From Eubacterium sp. (lineage in GTDB: Bacteria > Bacillota > Clostridia > Peptostreptococcales > Anaerovoracaceae): a DNA stretch of 53,168 nucleotides. The notes beneath the pieces are model-generated. The model saw nothing but the letters and a program-made list of their open reading frames with translations, had not been told where the DNA came from and did not search any database. The position numbers and the translations under genes are program-made. The stretch covers positions 1 through 53,168 of the forward strand of contig JAFWJS010000005.1 in NCBI GenBank assembly GCA_017511535.1. The letters run 5' to 3'. Positions 36,781-46,007 of the stretch are shown one piece after another. Position 1 is the stretch's first letter. Every line of letters starts with the position of its first letter.

Positions 36781-38094
36781 TTATACGTCCCAGCCGCGCT
36801 TCCTGCGGTCTTCTTCGTCCTCCATCTCTTTACGGGCTATCTCCATGGCTTTACGCTTCCTTGCGATCCTCCGTTTTACCTTTATGACCATCCTTACTAT
36901 CAGGAGAATGACGATCAAAGTCAGGATCACCGCGGCAGCTATACCGAGTATGAGCGCGAGCCTGTTGGATATGCCGAGATATGATGTTGGCCATCCAACT
37001 TCAACATCTTCCTTCACTATGAGAGGCACTGAGTTAACGAGCTCGTTGCCCACCTTGATCTTGTACGTGCCGACTACATCTCCGCTTTTCAGAGGAGCCT
37101 TGATCTCATCATTTATCGCCATCTCTGTAGATATAAGAGACTTGCTTCCTTCTGAAGGTATATATGCGTACCCGTCGCGCTCAGTGAACACATCCACCTT
37201 GGTCTCGGCGCCCCGCCTTACGCGGACCGATCCAACGTTCTCACCGCCCTTTACGGCAAGTACACCTTCTATCTTGTCATCGCTGTATTTAATGAGAGCT
37301 TTGACGTCGCTCGTCCGTCCTTCCTCCGTGTCGCCGAGCACTACGATATAGAGATTGAGCCCGTTGACATCACACCCCAGCGCTGTCGTGGCTTCAGTGT
37401 CCCAGAAGCCGTTCTTGCCTGCGTAAACAGAATCGTCGATGCTGAACACTCCTGATCTGAGCGCCCTGACACCGCTCATGTTCGTAGGCTTCATCATGTA
37501 CTTCTCTGTGCCTGCGATCTCTCTTATCGTTTCATTATCCATCACGACTTTGGTTATCATCATCATATCTTCAGCCGTGGTGTAATTATTATTGCTTTTC
37601 AGGCCCGCGGGGTCGTTGAAGTGAGTATTGGTGCAGCCTATGTTCTTCGCGACCCTGTTCATCTGCCTGACGAACTTGTCTTTACTACCTGACACTGACT
37701 CAGCGAGAGCGAACGCCGCGTCATTTCCTGACTGTACAAGCGCCCCATAAAGAAGCTGCTCAACTGTGACCTGCTCCCCTTTCTTCAGTCCTACGCATGA
37801 GCCGCTTTGTGAAGCGGCGGCTCCGGATACTTCAACGGTCCTGTCGAGCGGTGAATTCATAACGGTAACGAGAGCTGTCATGAGCTTGGTCACACTGTAC
37901 GGCTGGAGCTTCATATCTTCATTCTTGGTGAAGACAACTTCTCCTGTATTCTCACAGTAGACCACCGCAGCCTTAGCCGTAAGAGTCGGCTCGATCGCGG
38001 CATATGAAGAGCATGGCAGCATCATCTGAAGCACCAGAATGACAGCTGCCATACAGCAGATTATTTTAACGAAATCAGATCTCAGTTTCTTCAA
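36781..38094 (-). CDS. dacF: D-alanyl-D-alanine carboxypeptidase with KNG motif
   Basis: 437 residues of the DacF/PBP5-like type. An N-terminal signal segment, then the SxxK motif SVTK near 65, SxN as SGN (residue about 118), and in place of KTG the sequence AGKNGFWDT near 220. The Thr-to-Asn change was checked in the DNA. A C-terminal domain of about 110 residues is followed by one membrane helix and a highly charged cytoplasmic tail (about 45 residues), instead of the usual amphipathic anchor. Start is TTG at 38094 with GGAG 7 nt before. It sits between serC and uvrC. Confidence 0.87.
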   Translation of the reverse strand: MKKLRSDFVKIICCMAAVILVLQMMLPCSSYAAIEPTLTAKAAVVYCENTGEVVFTKNEDMKLQPYSVTKLMTALVTVMNSPLDRTVEVSGAAASQSGSCVGLKKGEQVTVEQLLYGALVQSGNDAAFALAESVSGSKDKFVRQMNRVAKNIGCTNTHFNDPAGLKSNNNYTTAEDMMMITKVVMDNETIREIAGTEKYMMKPTNMSGVRALRSGVFSIDDSVYAGKNGFWDTEATTALGCDVNGLNLYIVVLGDTEEGRTSDVKALIKYSDDKIEGVLAVKGGENVGSVRVRRGAETKVDVFTERDGYAYIPSEGSKSLISTEMAINDEIKAPLKSGDVVGTYKIKVGNELVNSVPLIVKEDVEVGWPTSYLGISNRLALILGIAAAVILTLIVILLIVRMVIKVKRRIARKRKAMEIARKEMEDEEDRRKRGWDV

Positions 38095-38107
38095 GTCAGC
38101 ACTCCTG

Positions 38108-39196
38108 TTATCTGTTTTCCTGCTCGAACTTCTTCATGAAATCGATGAGCTTATCCACACCCTCTTCAGGCATTGCGTTATATATGCTGGCACGCATACC
38201 GCCGATGCTTCTGTGACCGTTCAGATTGATCATGCCCTCTTCCTTTGCCTCAGCGACGAACTTCTTGTCAAGAGCCTCGTCGCCTGTTACGAAGACACAG
38301 TTCATGATGGATCTGTCCTCAGGCCTTACCGGAGCGGTATACAGCTCTGAAGAATCGATATAGCTGTAAAGCTTCTCTGCTTTCCTGACATCCTTCTCAT
38401 GCATGGCCTCGATACCGTCCTCAGCTTTCAGATACCTGAATACTTCTCCTGCGACATAGATAGTGAAGCATGGAGGCGTATTGTACATGGAGTCATTGTC
38501 AGCATGTGTCTTGTAGTCAAGATATACAGGACAGTCTTCCGGCGCATAGCCAAGAAGATCGTCTCTTATTATCACGACAGAGCACCCTGCCGGCGCAACG
38601 TTCTTCTGTACTCCGAAATAGATCACGCCGAATCTGCTGACATCGATCTTCTCGCTGAGTATGCATGATGACATGTCAGCTACCAGAGGGATGTCGCCTG
38701 TATCAGGTATATATGAGTAGTGGCTTCCGTAGATAGTATTATTGAAGCAGATATGGACATAATCCGCGTCACTTCTGAAATCTTCACGCGTAAGTTTCGG
38801 TATATATGTGAAAGTATCATCTTCAGACGAAGCTGCTATCCTGATGTCGCCGAACTTCTTTGCCTCTTTGGCCGCTTTCTTGGCCCAGCTTCCCGTGACT
38901 ACATAGTCGGCCTTATGTGAATTCCTCATGAGGTTGAGCGGGATCATTGAAAACTGAGTCGTCGCTCCGCCCTGTATGAAAAGCACTTTATAGTTTTCAG
39001 GTATGTCAAGAAGGTCTCGCAGATCAGCCTCGGCTGCCTCTATTATAGCCATATATTCTTTGGATCTGTGACTCATCTCCATTACCGATTCACCGGTCCC
39101 TCTGTAGTTCAGGAGATCGTCTCTTACCTGCTCTAGCACCTTCTCCGGAAGCATCGAAGGTCCGGCCGAAAAATTGTATACTCTGTCGTAATTCAT
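38108..39196 (-). CDS. serC: Phosphoserine aminotransferase
   Basis: 362 residues, class V aminotransferase making 3-phosphoserine from 3-phosphohydroxypyruvate. Start block YNFSAGPSMLPEKVLEQ, PLP lysine in FGVQKNVAPAG, and GHRSIGGMRASIYNAMP at the C-terminus. It leads the serC-dacF-uvrC transcript. The usual clostridial partner serA is not adjacent; only a gutted SerA-like gene lies 2.4 kb away on the other strand. Confidence 0.95.
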   Translation of the reverse strand: MNYDRVYNFSAGPSMLPEKVLEQVRDDLLNYRGTGESVMEMSHRSKEYMAIIEAAEADLRDLLDIPENYKVLFIQGGATTQFSMIPLNLMRNSHKADYVVTGSWAKKAAKEAKKFGDIRIAASSEDDTFTYIPKLTREDFRSDADYVHICFNNTIYGSHYSYIPDTGDIPLVADMSSCILSEKIDVSRFGVIYFGVQKNVAPAGCSVVIIRDDLLGYAPEDCPVYLDYKTHADNDSMYNTPPCFTIYVAGEVFRYLKAEDGIEAMHEKDVRKAEKLYSYIDSSELYTAPVRPEDRSIMNCVFVTGDEALDKKFVAEAKEEGMINLNGHRSIGGMRASIYNAMPEEGVDKLIDFMKKFEQENR

Positions 39197-39260
39197 AGAT
39201 TTTCCTCTTGCTCTTTCTCTACATTACAAACTGTTATTTTGCTTATACTTCAACAGAATG

Positions 39261-39289
39261 ATTATACCACCGTGACGTTGTCAAGTAAA
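39261..39289 (-). promoter_or_regulatory. Predicted promoter of serC
   Basis: Minus-strand TTTACT, 17-nt spacer, TATAAT with the extended TGG in front. It lies between serC and the end of the hydrolase gene. Confidence 0.6.
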
Positions 39290-39299
39290 CTGCAGCAGA

Positions 39300-40211
39300 T
39301 CATCCGGCAAGAAATTCAACGAGCTCGTCCATTATCCTGTCCTTCAGATCTGACTTTTTCCATCCCATCTCATATCCATGCCCGTCGTCTGTCGTCACCT
39401 TTACCGTTCTGTGATTCTTATACGCCTCTGCACACCGGATCGAGGTGTCCGGATACACTACTTTATCGCGTGTGTTATAGAACAGGAGCACCGGCTTGTC
39501 CCCGAACTTCCATCCAAATTCACATGGGTCGTAGGTCTCCACATCCTCGAACCACTCAGGCACGATCTTCACGCCGAGCTTAACCGCAAAGCCGTCTTTC
39601 CCGGACGCCTGCTTTTTCATCTTCTCATATTGCTCATCTCCGCCGAGATATCTGCGGAAAGCTACCTTATCTCCTGCCGGCGCAACGAGCGCGAGCTTCC
39701 TGTAGTCATATCCGCCCGAAGACTCATTCGCCATCTGCATCATCAGCCTGCCGCCGTAGCTTCTCCCGTACAGAGAGACGTTATCGGGATCCCCGCCGTA
39801 TTCAGACGTCACTTTATCCAGCACCTTTACGGCATCCGCGTTCATCTGTGACAGTGTATAGATGTCCGTTCTTTCTGCTGATCTGTCAGGCTCAGCATAT
39901 GGATCAAAATCTATCCGCACAGCCATGACGCCGCGTGACGCAAGTCTTTTGCCCAGCTCCACGGCGCCTCCGCTGTGAAGGCTGCCGGCAAAACCGTGCG
40001 CCATGAGGACGACAGGATACGGCCCCTCACCCGCAGGTACCGACAACTCGACCAAATCATATGAGCCTCTGTCATTGTCAATGAAAAAAGAGACTTCTTT
40101 CTGACCGCCGTCTTTTTTCAGGCTGCAGGAAACGAGTATTGCCATAATCATGACAAGCGTGCCGAAAAGTATCAGCACGCCTGTTTTTCTTGTTTCAATT
40201 TCAGTATTCAT
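39300..40211 (-). CDS. Alpha/beta hydrolase lipoprotein
   Basis: 303 residues. A membrane segment (residues 11-28) ends in a possible lipobox LVS-Cys29, so it is likely anchored outside the membrane. Hydrolase core: MAHGFAG oxyanion region, nucleophile elbow GRSYGG, Asp in NTRDKVVYPD and His in DDGHGYE. Esterase or acyl hydrolase of unknown substrate. It starts 29 nt after the acyltransferase gene and probably shares its transcript, which suggests surface acyl-group turnover. Confidence 0.8.
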   Translation of the reverse strand: MNTEIETRKTGVLILFGTLVMIMAILVSCSLKKDGGQKEVSFFIDNDRGSYDLVELSVPAGEGPYPVVLMAHGFAGSLHSGGAVELGKRLASRGVMAVRIDFDPYAEPDRSAERTDIYTLSQMNADAVKVLDKVTSEYGGDPDNVSLYGRSYGGRLMMQMANESSGGYDYRKLALVAPAGDKVAFRRYLGGDEQYEKMKKQASGKDGFAVKLGVKIVPEWFEDVETYDPCEFGWKFGDKPVLLFYNTRDKVVYPDTSIRCAEAYKNHRTVKVTTDDGHGYEMGWKKSDLKDRIMDELVEFLAG

Positions 40212-40240
40212 TTTGATGTCTCTGCAAGCTTACCGTAAAA

Positions 40241-41464
40241 TCAGTCCTCGCCTTCATACGCCGGCCCTTTCAGCCACCTTGTGATACGCGGGAGCGCCTT
40301 TGTTCCGCCGATCAGGAAGTTATACAGATCAATCCAGAACGGTGTCACAAGTGAGACGCCTGTGATTATCGCGCTTGCATAGCATAAGATATATGTCATG
40401 TATATATTTGACGGTGCGAGTCCATAGCACCCTGAGAGGATACCTGAGCTGAACAGCGCGGTGAACCCTGCGATAGATGCGATCACAGAAACCGCGTATG
40501 CGGCTTTGTTCGGCCATTTCCGGAATATCAGGCTCAGTATGCCGAACCATGCGACCACGAGACTCCCGATGAATCCCATGTACAGGCCGTAGAATTTTAT
40601 CACATAGCGGAGAGTCAGATGGAACATGTAAACAGGCATCGTATTGGCGCCGACATATGCGAGGAAACCTTTCTTCGACGGGAGCACATTCACCATGAAT
40701 ATGATCCACAGGCATGAGATCACCATAATGACCGCACGCATGAGAATGTCCTGCCACCATGTGATCCTGAAGCTGTGATATGACTCTCTGAGAAGATACC
40801 AGCCTACATTCGGGCCGTAATAGCAGCACAGGATCGAGAATCCCACGAGGAACACTCCGAGCAACGCCAGCCATACCTTATGGTCTTTCAGTTTCCTGAA
40901 CCAGGCCAGACGCTCAGCTGAGCAGTAGTAGCCGATCAGGAACGACGCGAAATATGACATCGTACGGCCTAAAGCAAGGTAGTCGCCCCACTCTTCCACC
41001 TGTCCCGCGAGAAGTCCGAGAACTATCGCAACAGGAAGCAGCCAGCGGAACTTCACCATGTCTTTCAGGAAGAACCTGTAGAAGAACAGCGCAAAAAGGA
41101 ACCACAGCGCAAACGGAGGCGACAGGAACGAAAGATGTGAATTGCCGAAAAACGGTATCCTTATCAGGAAATAAATAAACGTGAATACCAGATAAGGCCA
41201 CATGAACGTCGAGAAAGCTGTCTCTCTCGCTCTGTCAGGCTTCTTTGAAAAATATCCTGACAGGAACATGAACGCCTGCATCACGAATACGTTGATCGTG
41301 ATATAGACGAAGCCGAACAGCGTCTCTTTCGGGAATCCTCCTCCCATGTACAACGATGAATACAGATTACCTGTCATTTTCGTAAAATGCGAAACAGGTA
41401 TCGACAGCATCAGGAGGCCTCTGAATATGTCGAACATATAGTCTCTCTCTTTAGCTGCAGCCAT
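40241..41464 (-). CDS. Acyltransferase 3 family membrane protein
   Basis: 407 residues with about ten membrane helices. The N-terminal RDYMFDIFRGLLMLSIPVSHF contains the Arg-Gly and His positions of the family, which transfer acyl groups to surface sugars or other extracytoplasmic acceptors. GGAGTAGGAA precedes the ATG. The gene leads a two-gene unit with the lipoprotein hydrolase. Confidence 0.82.
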   Translation of the reverse strand: MAAAKERDYMFDIFRGLLMLSIPVSHFTKMTGNLYSSLYMGGGFPKETLFGFVYITINVFVMQAFMFLSGYFSKKPDRARETAFSTFMWPYLVFTFIYFLIRIPFFGNSHLSFLSPPFALWFLFALFFYRFFLKDMVKFRWLLPVAIVLGLLAGQVEEWGDYLALGRTMSYFASFLIGYYCSAERLAWFRKLKDHKVWLALLGVFLVGFSILCCYYGPNVGWYLLRESYHSFRITWWQDILMRAVIMVISCLWIIFMVNVLPSKKGFLAYVGANTMPVYMFHLTLRYVIKFYGLYMGFIGSLVVAWFGILSLIFRKWPNKAAYAVSVIASIAGFTALFSSGILSGCYGLAPSNIYMTYILCYASAIITGVSLVTPFWIDLYNFLIGGTKALPRITRWLKGPAYEGED

Positions 41465-41566
41465 TTCCTACTCCAATCAGACTCTTAGTAAAGTGACTTT
41501 TCATGTATTATATCAAATCAGTGTAGTGATATCAAATGTTTCACGCTTTCACCTCCCGGTTTCTGA

Positions 41567-41575
41567 TGGTATAAT
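41567..41575 (+). promoter_or_regulatory. Extended -10 promoter of the SerA-derived gene
   Basis: TGGTATAAT, an extended -10 with a poor -35, about 42 nt before the start codon. Confidence 0.5.
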
Positions 41576-41616
41576 GTGATACGCAAAGAAAAAATATAAG
41601 AAGAGAGAGACATAGT

Positions 41617-42171
41617 ATGTACAACGTTTACGTTTCAGGCGCAGATGCGCCTGATATCACATCTGCTTTAGGTGAAAGATATATAATAACTGACGACCTG
41701 AGCCAGGCAAACATCATACTGTCGTATGACGGAAAGATCTCAGATGAAATGTTTGCGAGCAGACTGGTCTTCACAGTTGTCGACCTTTCTGACAGCGGAC
41801 TTGACGATGAAGCTGTTTCATGCTGCTCTGAGCATGGGGCTGTTATTTTCAGGTCTGAAGACGGTATAGATCCAGCTTCCGTATCAGTACGTGACTTCAT
41901 TGAAAACGGCAACATTCTTTCATCTGTAAACTTCCCCGACGTGACTCTCGGACCGTTCGGAGATGACATAAGCAGGATCATCGTACTTACTGAAGGGATA
42001 GACGCGCCGATCCTTCTTGGCGCGATGATGGAGAGCAGCATGGATCTGAGAGCTATAGCAGGAGGGCTGAAAGGCGGCTTCGGCGCCGCTCTCATCGCGG
42101 GGCGCGAACCTGTAACACGTGTGCCGCATATCGACGGAGTCATCAAAGTAAGAGTACTCCAGGATATATGA
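41617..42171 (+). CDS. SerA-derived protein lacking the NAD-binding domain
   Basis: 184 residues. Residues 1-85 follow the substrate-binding half of clostridial 3-phosphoglycerate dehydrogenase (MYNVYVSG, ITDDLSQANIIL, the region normally reading AxARAGAGVNN now TVVDLSDSGLDD, then CSEHGAVIF). Residues 90-108 (VRDFIENGNILSSVNFPDV) match the SerA linker, and 118-182 match its ACT domain, ending IDGVIKVRVL. About 200 residues between, including the Rossmann fold and the catalytic Arg, Glu and His, are absent without a frameshift. It cannot be a dehydrogenase. A promoter, a purine-rich leader and a perfect terminator surround it. Could be a serine-sensing ACT protein or a decaying gene. Confidence 0.75.
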   Translation: MYNVYVSGADAPDITSALGERYIITDDLSQANIILSYDGKISDEMFASRLVFTVVDLSDSGLDDEAVSCCSEHGAVIFRSEDGIDPASVSVRDFIENGNILSSVNFPDVTLGPFGDDISRIIVLTEGIDAPILLGAMMESSMDLRAIAGGLKGGFGAALIAGREPVTRVPHIDGVIKVRVLQDI

Positions 42172-42201
42172 TCCGGCTGCGCCCATAGTAACTGAACGAG
42201 A

Positions 42202-42234
42202 AAGGGGCTGCTGCACTTTGTGCAGCAGCCCCTT
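42202..42234. terminator. Strong bidirectional terminator
   Basis: 15-bp stem AAGGGGCTGCTGCAC/GTGCAGCAGCCCCTT with a 3-nt loop and seven T on the plus strand, between the SerA-like gene and the convergent NlpC/P60 gene. Confidence 0.9.
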
Positions 42235-42254
42235 TTTTTATCTTTTCCGGCGTT

Positions 42255-43322
42255 CTACGCGAACAGTCTCTGGATCGTGACTATCGGCTTGCGGTTATAT
42301 CCTATCGTTTTAACGGTGATGCCGTTAGCTTCGTTCATTGCGTGAACTATCTGATTATTGCCGATATATATACCTATATGGCCGTGGTAGCAGATAAGAT
42401 CACCGGCGCGCGCGTCCTTCAGAGAAGCTATCTTGATACCGTAGTTCCTCTGTGCGTGAGCGTCGTGCGGAAGGCTGATCCCGAAGTGCTTATATACGGC
42501 AAGTACGAATCCGGAGCAGTCAGCTCCGTGAGTCAGGCTTTCTCCTCCCCAAACATATGGGTTGCCGACAAAATGAAGTCCATACTCGGCTACTTTCCTG
42601 CCCATTTCGGCGCCGGAAAGATCCCCGATGAAAGTCTTGCCGTTGCCGCTCTTTCTGACACGGAAGGCCTTTCCTGCCGATCCTTCGCTTCCCTTCGGAT
42701 CTTCCTTGTCGTCTACTCTTGTACCGAGAAGCATGATACGGTCGCGCGGTTCCTTTGTCACCTGCGATTCGATCTCTTCTGAAGACACTTCTTCTCCATT
42801 TACCATAACTAACTTCTGGGTAACCAGCTCCTCGCCTGCTTCACCCATTGTCTGGAGCTTTGTCGCGTCCTCGATCAGCTCATCTGACTTCTTTTCAACG
42901 GTGTCAAAGCTTACTTTCCGGGTACCTGTGATGGTCTGCGTAGTCGTTATCGTCACGTCAGGATCGGATCCTTCAGCGTTCGCGATGATCCTTCCTGCAG
43001 CATTCTCAGCCGACGATACTTTCGGGGCAGACATAAGGCTGTACTGATTCTGCTCTACAGAGATCGATGGCTGAGATTCAACAACTACATCTGTAGATCC
43101 GTCCTTATCATAATGATGTTCTGCCTGCCTGATCGCTTCACCTGCGGCCTCTTCACTTCTTACTACAGCCAGCACTTCGTCGCCCGCCTTGACTTCCCAG
43201 AAGGCGATCTGCGCGTATGTACTTGAAGACAGCTCCGCAAACAAAAGTAAAGATGCAATCGCAAGTACGAATACACCTTCACTCAGATATTTCTCTAACT
43301 TGATTTTCTTCAGAATATTCAC
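42255..43322 (-). CDS. NlpC/P60 cell-wall endopeptidase with G5 domain
   Basis: 355 residues. An N-terminal signal or anchor helix (about 14-38), then a region resembling the YabE/LysM-like preamble, a G5 domain (TITTTQTITGTRKV to MLLGTR, about 125-205), and a C-terminal NlpC/P60 cysteine peptidase: NPYVWGGES, catalytic Cys in GADCSGFV, His in HGHIGIYIG. Cleaves peptidoglycan stem peptides outside the cell. Start is GTG at 43322 with AAGGAG 6 nt before. Own promoter; shared terminator downstream. Confidence 0.9.
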   Translation of the reverse strand: MNILKKIKLEKYLSEGVFVLAIASLLLFAELSSSTYAQIAFWEVKAGDEVLAVVRSEEAAGEAIRQAEHHYDKDGSTDVVVESQPSISVEQNQYSLMSAPKVSSAENAAGRIIANAEGSDPDVTITTTQTITGTRKVSFDTVEKKSDELIEDATKLQTMGEAGEELVTQKLVMVNGEEVSSEEIESQVTKEPRDRIMLLGTRVDDKEDPKGSEGSAGKAFRVRKSGNGKTFIGDLSGAEMGRKVAEYGLHFVGNPYVWGGESLTHGADCSGFVLAVYKHFGISLPHDAHAQRNYGIKIASLKDARAGDLICYHGHIGIYIGNNQIVHAMNEANGITVKTIGYNRKPIVTIQRLFA

Positions 43323-43360
43323 AGAACACTCCTTAATATTTCTTCAGAATTAACAATACT

Positions 43361-43389
43361 ATATTAAGGCATGTCTGCGTTTAAGTCAA
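43361..43389 (-). promoter_or_regulatory. Predicted promoter of the NlpC/P60 gene
   Basis: TTGACT, 17-nt spacer, TAATAT on the minus strand, about 40 nt before the start codon. Confidence 0.65.
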
Positions 43390-43426
43390 TGTTATCCTGG
43401 ATTTTTCACAGAGACTTCACATTCGG

Positions 43427-44383
43427 TTATGGAAGAAGCGGTCCTGAAGCGAAATCATATCCGCCTGCATTCTCCTGCTCCGGTTCTTCTTTTTTCTCCG
43501 GTACCATCAGCTCTATCGCATTATATATATTCTCTATGATTATATGCTCCTCACCTTCCTGATACTCTCCGTCGAGAGTCCATGGCATCGTTGACGGCGC
43601 TTCTATTTCGATCTTTCCGCTGCTGAAGAATGATATCTGGTCACATTCATTGTACGACTGTGTTGTCAGGGCGAAGATTATTGAGTTCAGATCGATGATA
43701 TTCTGAGGCGACCTTATCAGCATCACTTCAAAAAGGCCGTCGTTCATATCGACGTCATCTGTCTTGAGGTTTATGATACCGCCCATCGATGTGGAATTAC
43801 AGACTGCTCCGAATATATAATCACCTTCAAGTTCGGTATCGCCTGTTTTCACCTTCAGATGAAGCGGCTTGATATTCATGACATCCTTGATACCGCTCAG
43901 GATATATGCAGCTCCACCGATAGCATTCTTCAGATCCTGAGGCACTTCATATGAAGTGCTCGTGAAGGCGCCGAATGAAGCTACGTAAGAGAAATGCCTG
44001 CCGTTGAAGCTTCCGACATCATAGTGCTTTTTCACGCCGGACACTACGCTCTCCGCCGCGCCGAGGACTGTTTTGCTCAATCCTACGCTGGAAGCGAAAT
44101 CATTTGTCGTACCGGCCGGAATATAGCCTATCGGGACAGAGTGACCTGATTCCATGACACCTGAAACGACCTCATTGAACGTACCGTCGCCGCCTATAGC
44201 CACGACGATGTCATTCTCAGAAGCTCTCTCAGCCGCAAGCCTCGTTCCGTCGCCTGCGCTCTGAGTCATGGCAATATTCACGTCATATCCTGACGCGCAG
44301 AAAAGATCCAGTATGCCGGCAAGATATCTGTTAGCCTGTTTCATTCCCGCGTAAGGATTCATTATGACCAGCATTTTCTTCAT
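43427..44383 (-). CDS. Diacylglycerol/lipid kinase (DgkB/YegS family)
   Basis: 318 residues. Catalytic domain with MNPYAGMKQ, the glycine-rich AIGGDGTFNEVVSG and PIGYIPAGTTNDFA, all typical of DAGK_cat; a C-terminal beta-sandwich domain follows. Phosphorylates diacylglycerol or a related lipid. GGGAGG precedes the ATG, 4 nt after the YihY-family stop. Last gene of the rdgB-yihY-dgk operon. Confidence 0.9.
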   Translation of the reverse strand: MKKMLVIMNPYAGMKQANRYLAGILDLFCASGYDVNIAMTQSAGDGTRLAAERASENDIVVAIGGDGTFNEVVSGVMESGHSVPIGYIPAGTTNDFASSVGLSKTVLGAAESVVSGVKKHYDVGSFNGRHFSYVASFGAFTSTSYEVPQDLKNAIGGAAYILSGIKDVMNIKPLHLKVKTGDTELEGDYIFGAVCNSTSMGGIINLKTDDVDMNDGLFEVMLIRSPQNIIDLNSIIFALTTQSYNECDQISFFSSGKIEIEAPSTMPWTLDGEYQEGEEHIIIENIYNAIELMVPEKKEEPEQENAGGYDFASGPLLP

Positions 44384-44387
44384 GTCT

Positions 44388-45260
44388 CTACCTCCCTACA
44401 TCCCTGTTATCTATATCTTTCGTATCCATCCATACTTTATTGAAAAGCATCCCCAGTATCATCACCCATGAAAGCAGATAGAACCAGAACATCAGCCCCA
44501 CTACTGACGCGAGAGACCCGTAGAGTGCATTCAGATGAGCGCTGGACGTACTTGAATAGAATGAATAGATCACCGTTACTATCAACATGCCCACAGCGGC
44601 GAAGATGCTGCCTGGGACCACGTCCTTAGGCGTCATCTTCTTTATCTTCAGCTTGTAGTTCGGAAGCATCCAGTAATTATGCATCACCAGAAGATAATAC
44701 AGTATCCCGGTCACCGGCCATCTCGCGTACGTCCACAGCCCGCTTATATATGTCCCTTCAAGTATGTTCCCGAAAAGGAGTCCTATTATTACAGGGCCGT
44801 TGACGAGTATGACACCGACGAAGGCGAACGTCAGCACTGTAAGAGACATATTTCTGAGGGACCTTGCTCTTTCCATCAGAAAATCACCTGTCGTACGTCC
44901 GTTTGAGTACAGATAATTGGATATCCTCATCATAGCGAACTGTACTCGTGATGACGCCCATACCGCCGTGATTATGAGCATGATATTGCTTCCTGTGTTC
45001 AGACGCGAAGAAAGGAGCCTCCTTAAGAGCCTTCCGATCGCAGGGTCTGCCATCCTCTGGATCAGATAGTCCGCATCCAGGATACTTGCGTGAAACAGCG
45101 ACATGAGCTGTGACACCAGGATGACAGTAGGCACGAATGACATTATTATGTAGAATGCTATCTGTGCCGCGAATCCCTGATAATACGGGTCCCAGAACTG
45201 TCTGAAGCCGAGAACGAGCATGCTCTTTATTCTCTTTGAGTGCCTTGACTGCTCCTGCAT
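44388..45260 (-). CDS. YihY/BrkB-family inner membrane protein
   Basis: 290 residues with about six membrane helices; the family start YYQGFAAQIAFYIIMSFVPTVILVSQL and the LYGSLASVVGLMFWFYL motif near the C-terminus are clear. Function of the family is unsettled, despite old annotations as RNase BN. It starts 2 nt after the rdgB stop, between rdgB and the lipid kinase. Confidence 0.88.
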   Translation of the reverse strand: MQEQSRHSKRIKSMLVLGFRQFWDPYYQGFAAQIAFYIIMSFVPTVILVSQLMSLFHASILDADYLIQRMADPAIGRLLRRLLSSRLNTGSNIMLIITAVWASSRVQFAMMRISNYLYSNGRTTGDFLMERARSLRNMSLTVLTFAFVGVILVNGPVIIGLLFGNILEGTYISGLWTYARWPVTGILYYLLVMHNYWMLPNYKLKIKKMTPKDVVPGSIFAAVGMLIVTVIYSFYSSTSSAHLNALYGSLASVVGLMFWFYLLSWVMILGMLFNKVWMDTKDIDNRDVGR

Positions 45261-45262
45261 CC

Positions 45263-45904
45263 TTATCTCCCGGTATCTTCTTCATTCGCAGACTGCTCGG
45301 TGTTGTCCGTTCTCTTGCTCAGCAGCTCTCCAAGTTTTGCGAGAGCTCTCGCTCTGTGACTTACAGTATTCTTCTCTTCCATTTCTATCTCAGCAAAAGT
45401 CTTGCCAAGCTCGTCTGAAAGGAACAGCGGGTCATATCCGAATCCGCCGGTCCCTCTTCTTTCCGTAAGTATATGTCCCGGACACTCTCCCTGCGCCGAA
45501 TAGATCTCACCATCCGGATACACAAGAGTCACGCAGGATACGAACCTCGCGGTCCTCTTTTCCTCAGGAACATCCTTCATGAGATCCAGGAGCTTGTCAT
45601 TATTTCTCTCATCATTGCAGTCTTCGCCCGCGAATCTGGCAGAATACACTCCGGGCGCTCCGTTAAGGAAATCAACGACAAGACCAGAATCGTCAGCAAT
45701 AGCAGGCTTACCTGTTATCCTCATTATCGTGAACGCCTTCTTGTAAGAATTGTCGGCAAATGTCTTACCGTCCTCTATCACGTCAAACATGAGAGGTACC
45801 CCGGCCTCGTCTCTTGTGATCACATCAAAGCCGAAATCCTTTGTTATTTTTGCTATTTCTTTTGCCTTATTAGGATTGTGCGAAGCACATACTATTGTTT
45901 CCAT
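45263..45904 (-). CDS. rdgB: XTP/dITP diphosphatase
   Basis: 213 residues. Ham1/RdgB motifs: CASHNPNKAKEI at the start, ADDSGLVVDFLNGAPGVYSARFAG, the GTGGFGYDPLF block and SHRARALAKL. Removes non-canonical purine nucleotides. AGGAGG is 5 nt before the ATG at 45904; 20 upstream codons are ignored. A short charged tail follows the family core. Confidence 0.94.
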   Translation of the reverse strand: METIVCASHNPNKAKEIAKITKDFGFDVITRDEAGVPLMFDVIEDGKTFADNSYKKAFTIMRITGKPAIADDSGLVVDFLNGAPGVYSARFAGEDCNDERNNDKLLDLMKDVPEEKRTARFVSCVTLVYPDGEIYSAQGECPGHILTERRGTGGFGYDPLFLSDELGKTFAEIEMEEKNTVSHRARALAKLGELLSKRTDNTEQSANEEDTGR

Positions 45905-46007
45905 TGATCCTCCTGCTATTTTATTAATAAACACACATACATATTTTACCACTAAATACTTCAATATGGTACAATATGTTCATGTTGCAGACCGTATGGA
46001 GGAGCAG

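Noticed and set aside
45750..46007. Amino-terminal extension of the AEC transporter overlapping rdgB.
   Set aside because: The family start and a clear GGAGG place the ATG at 46008; the extension is antisense rdgB.
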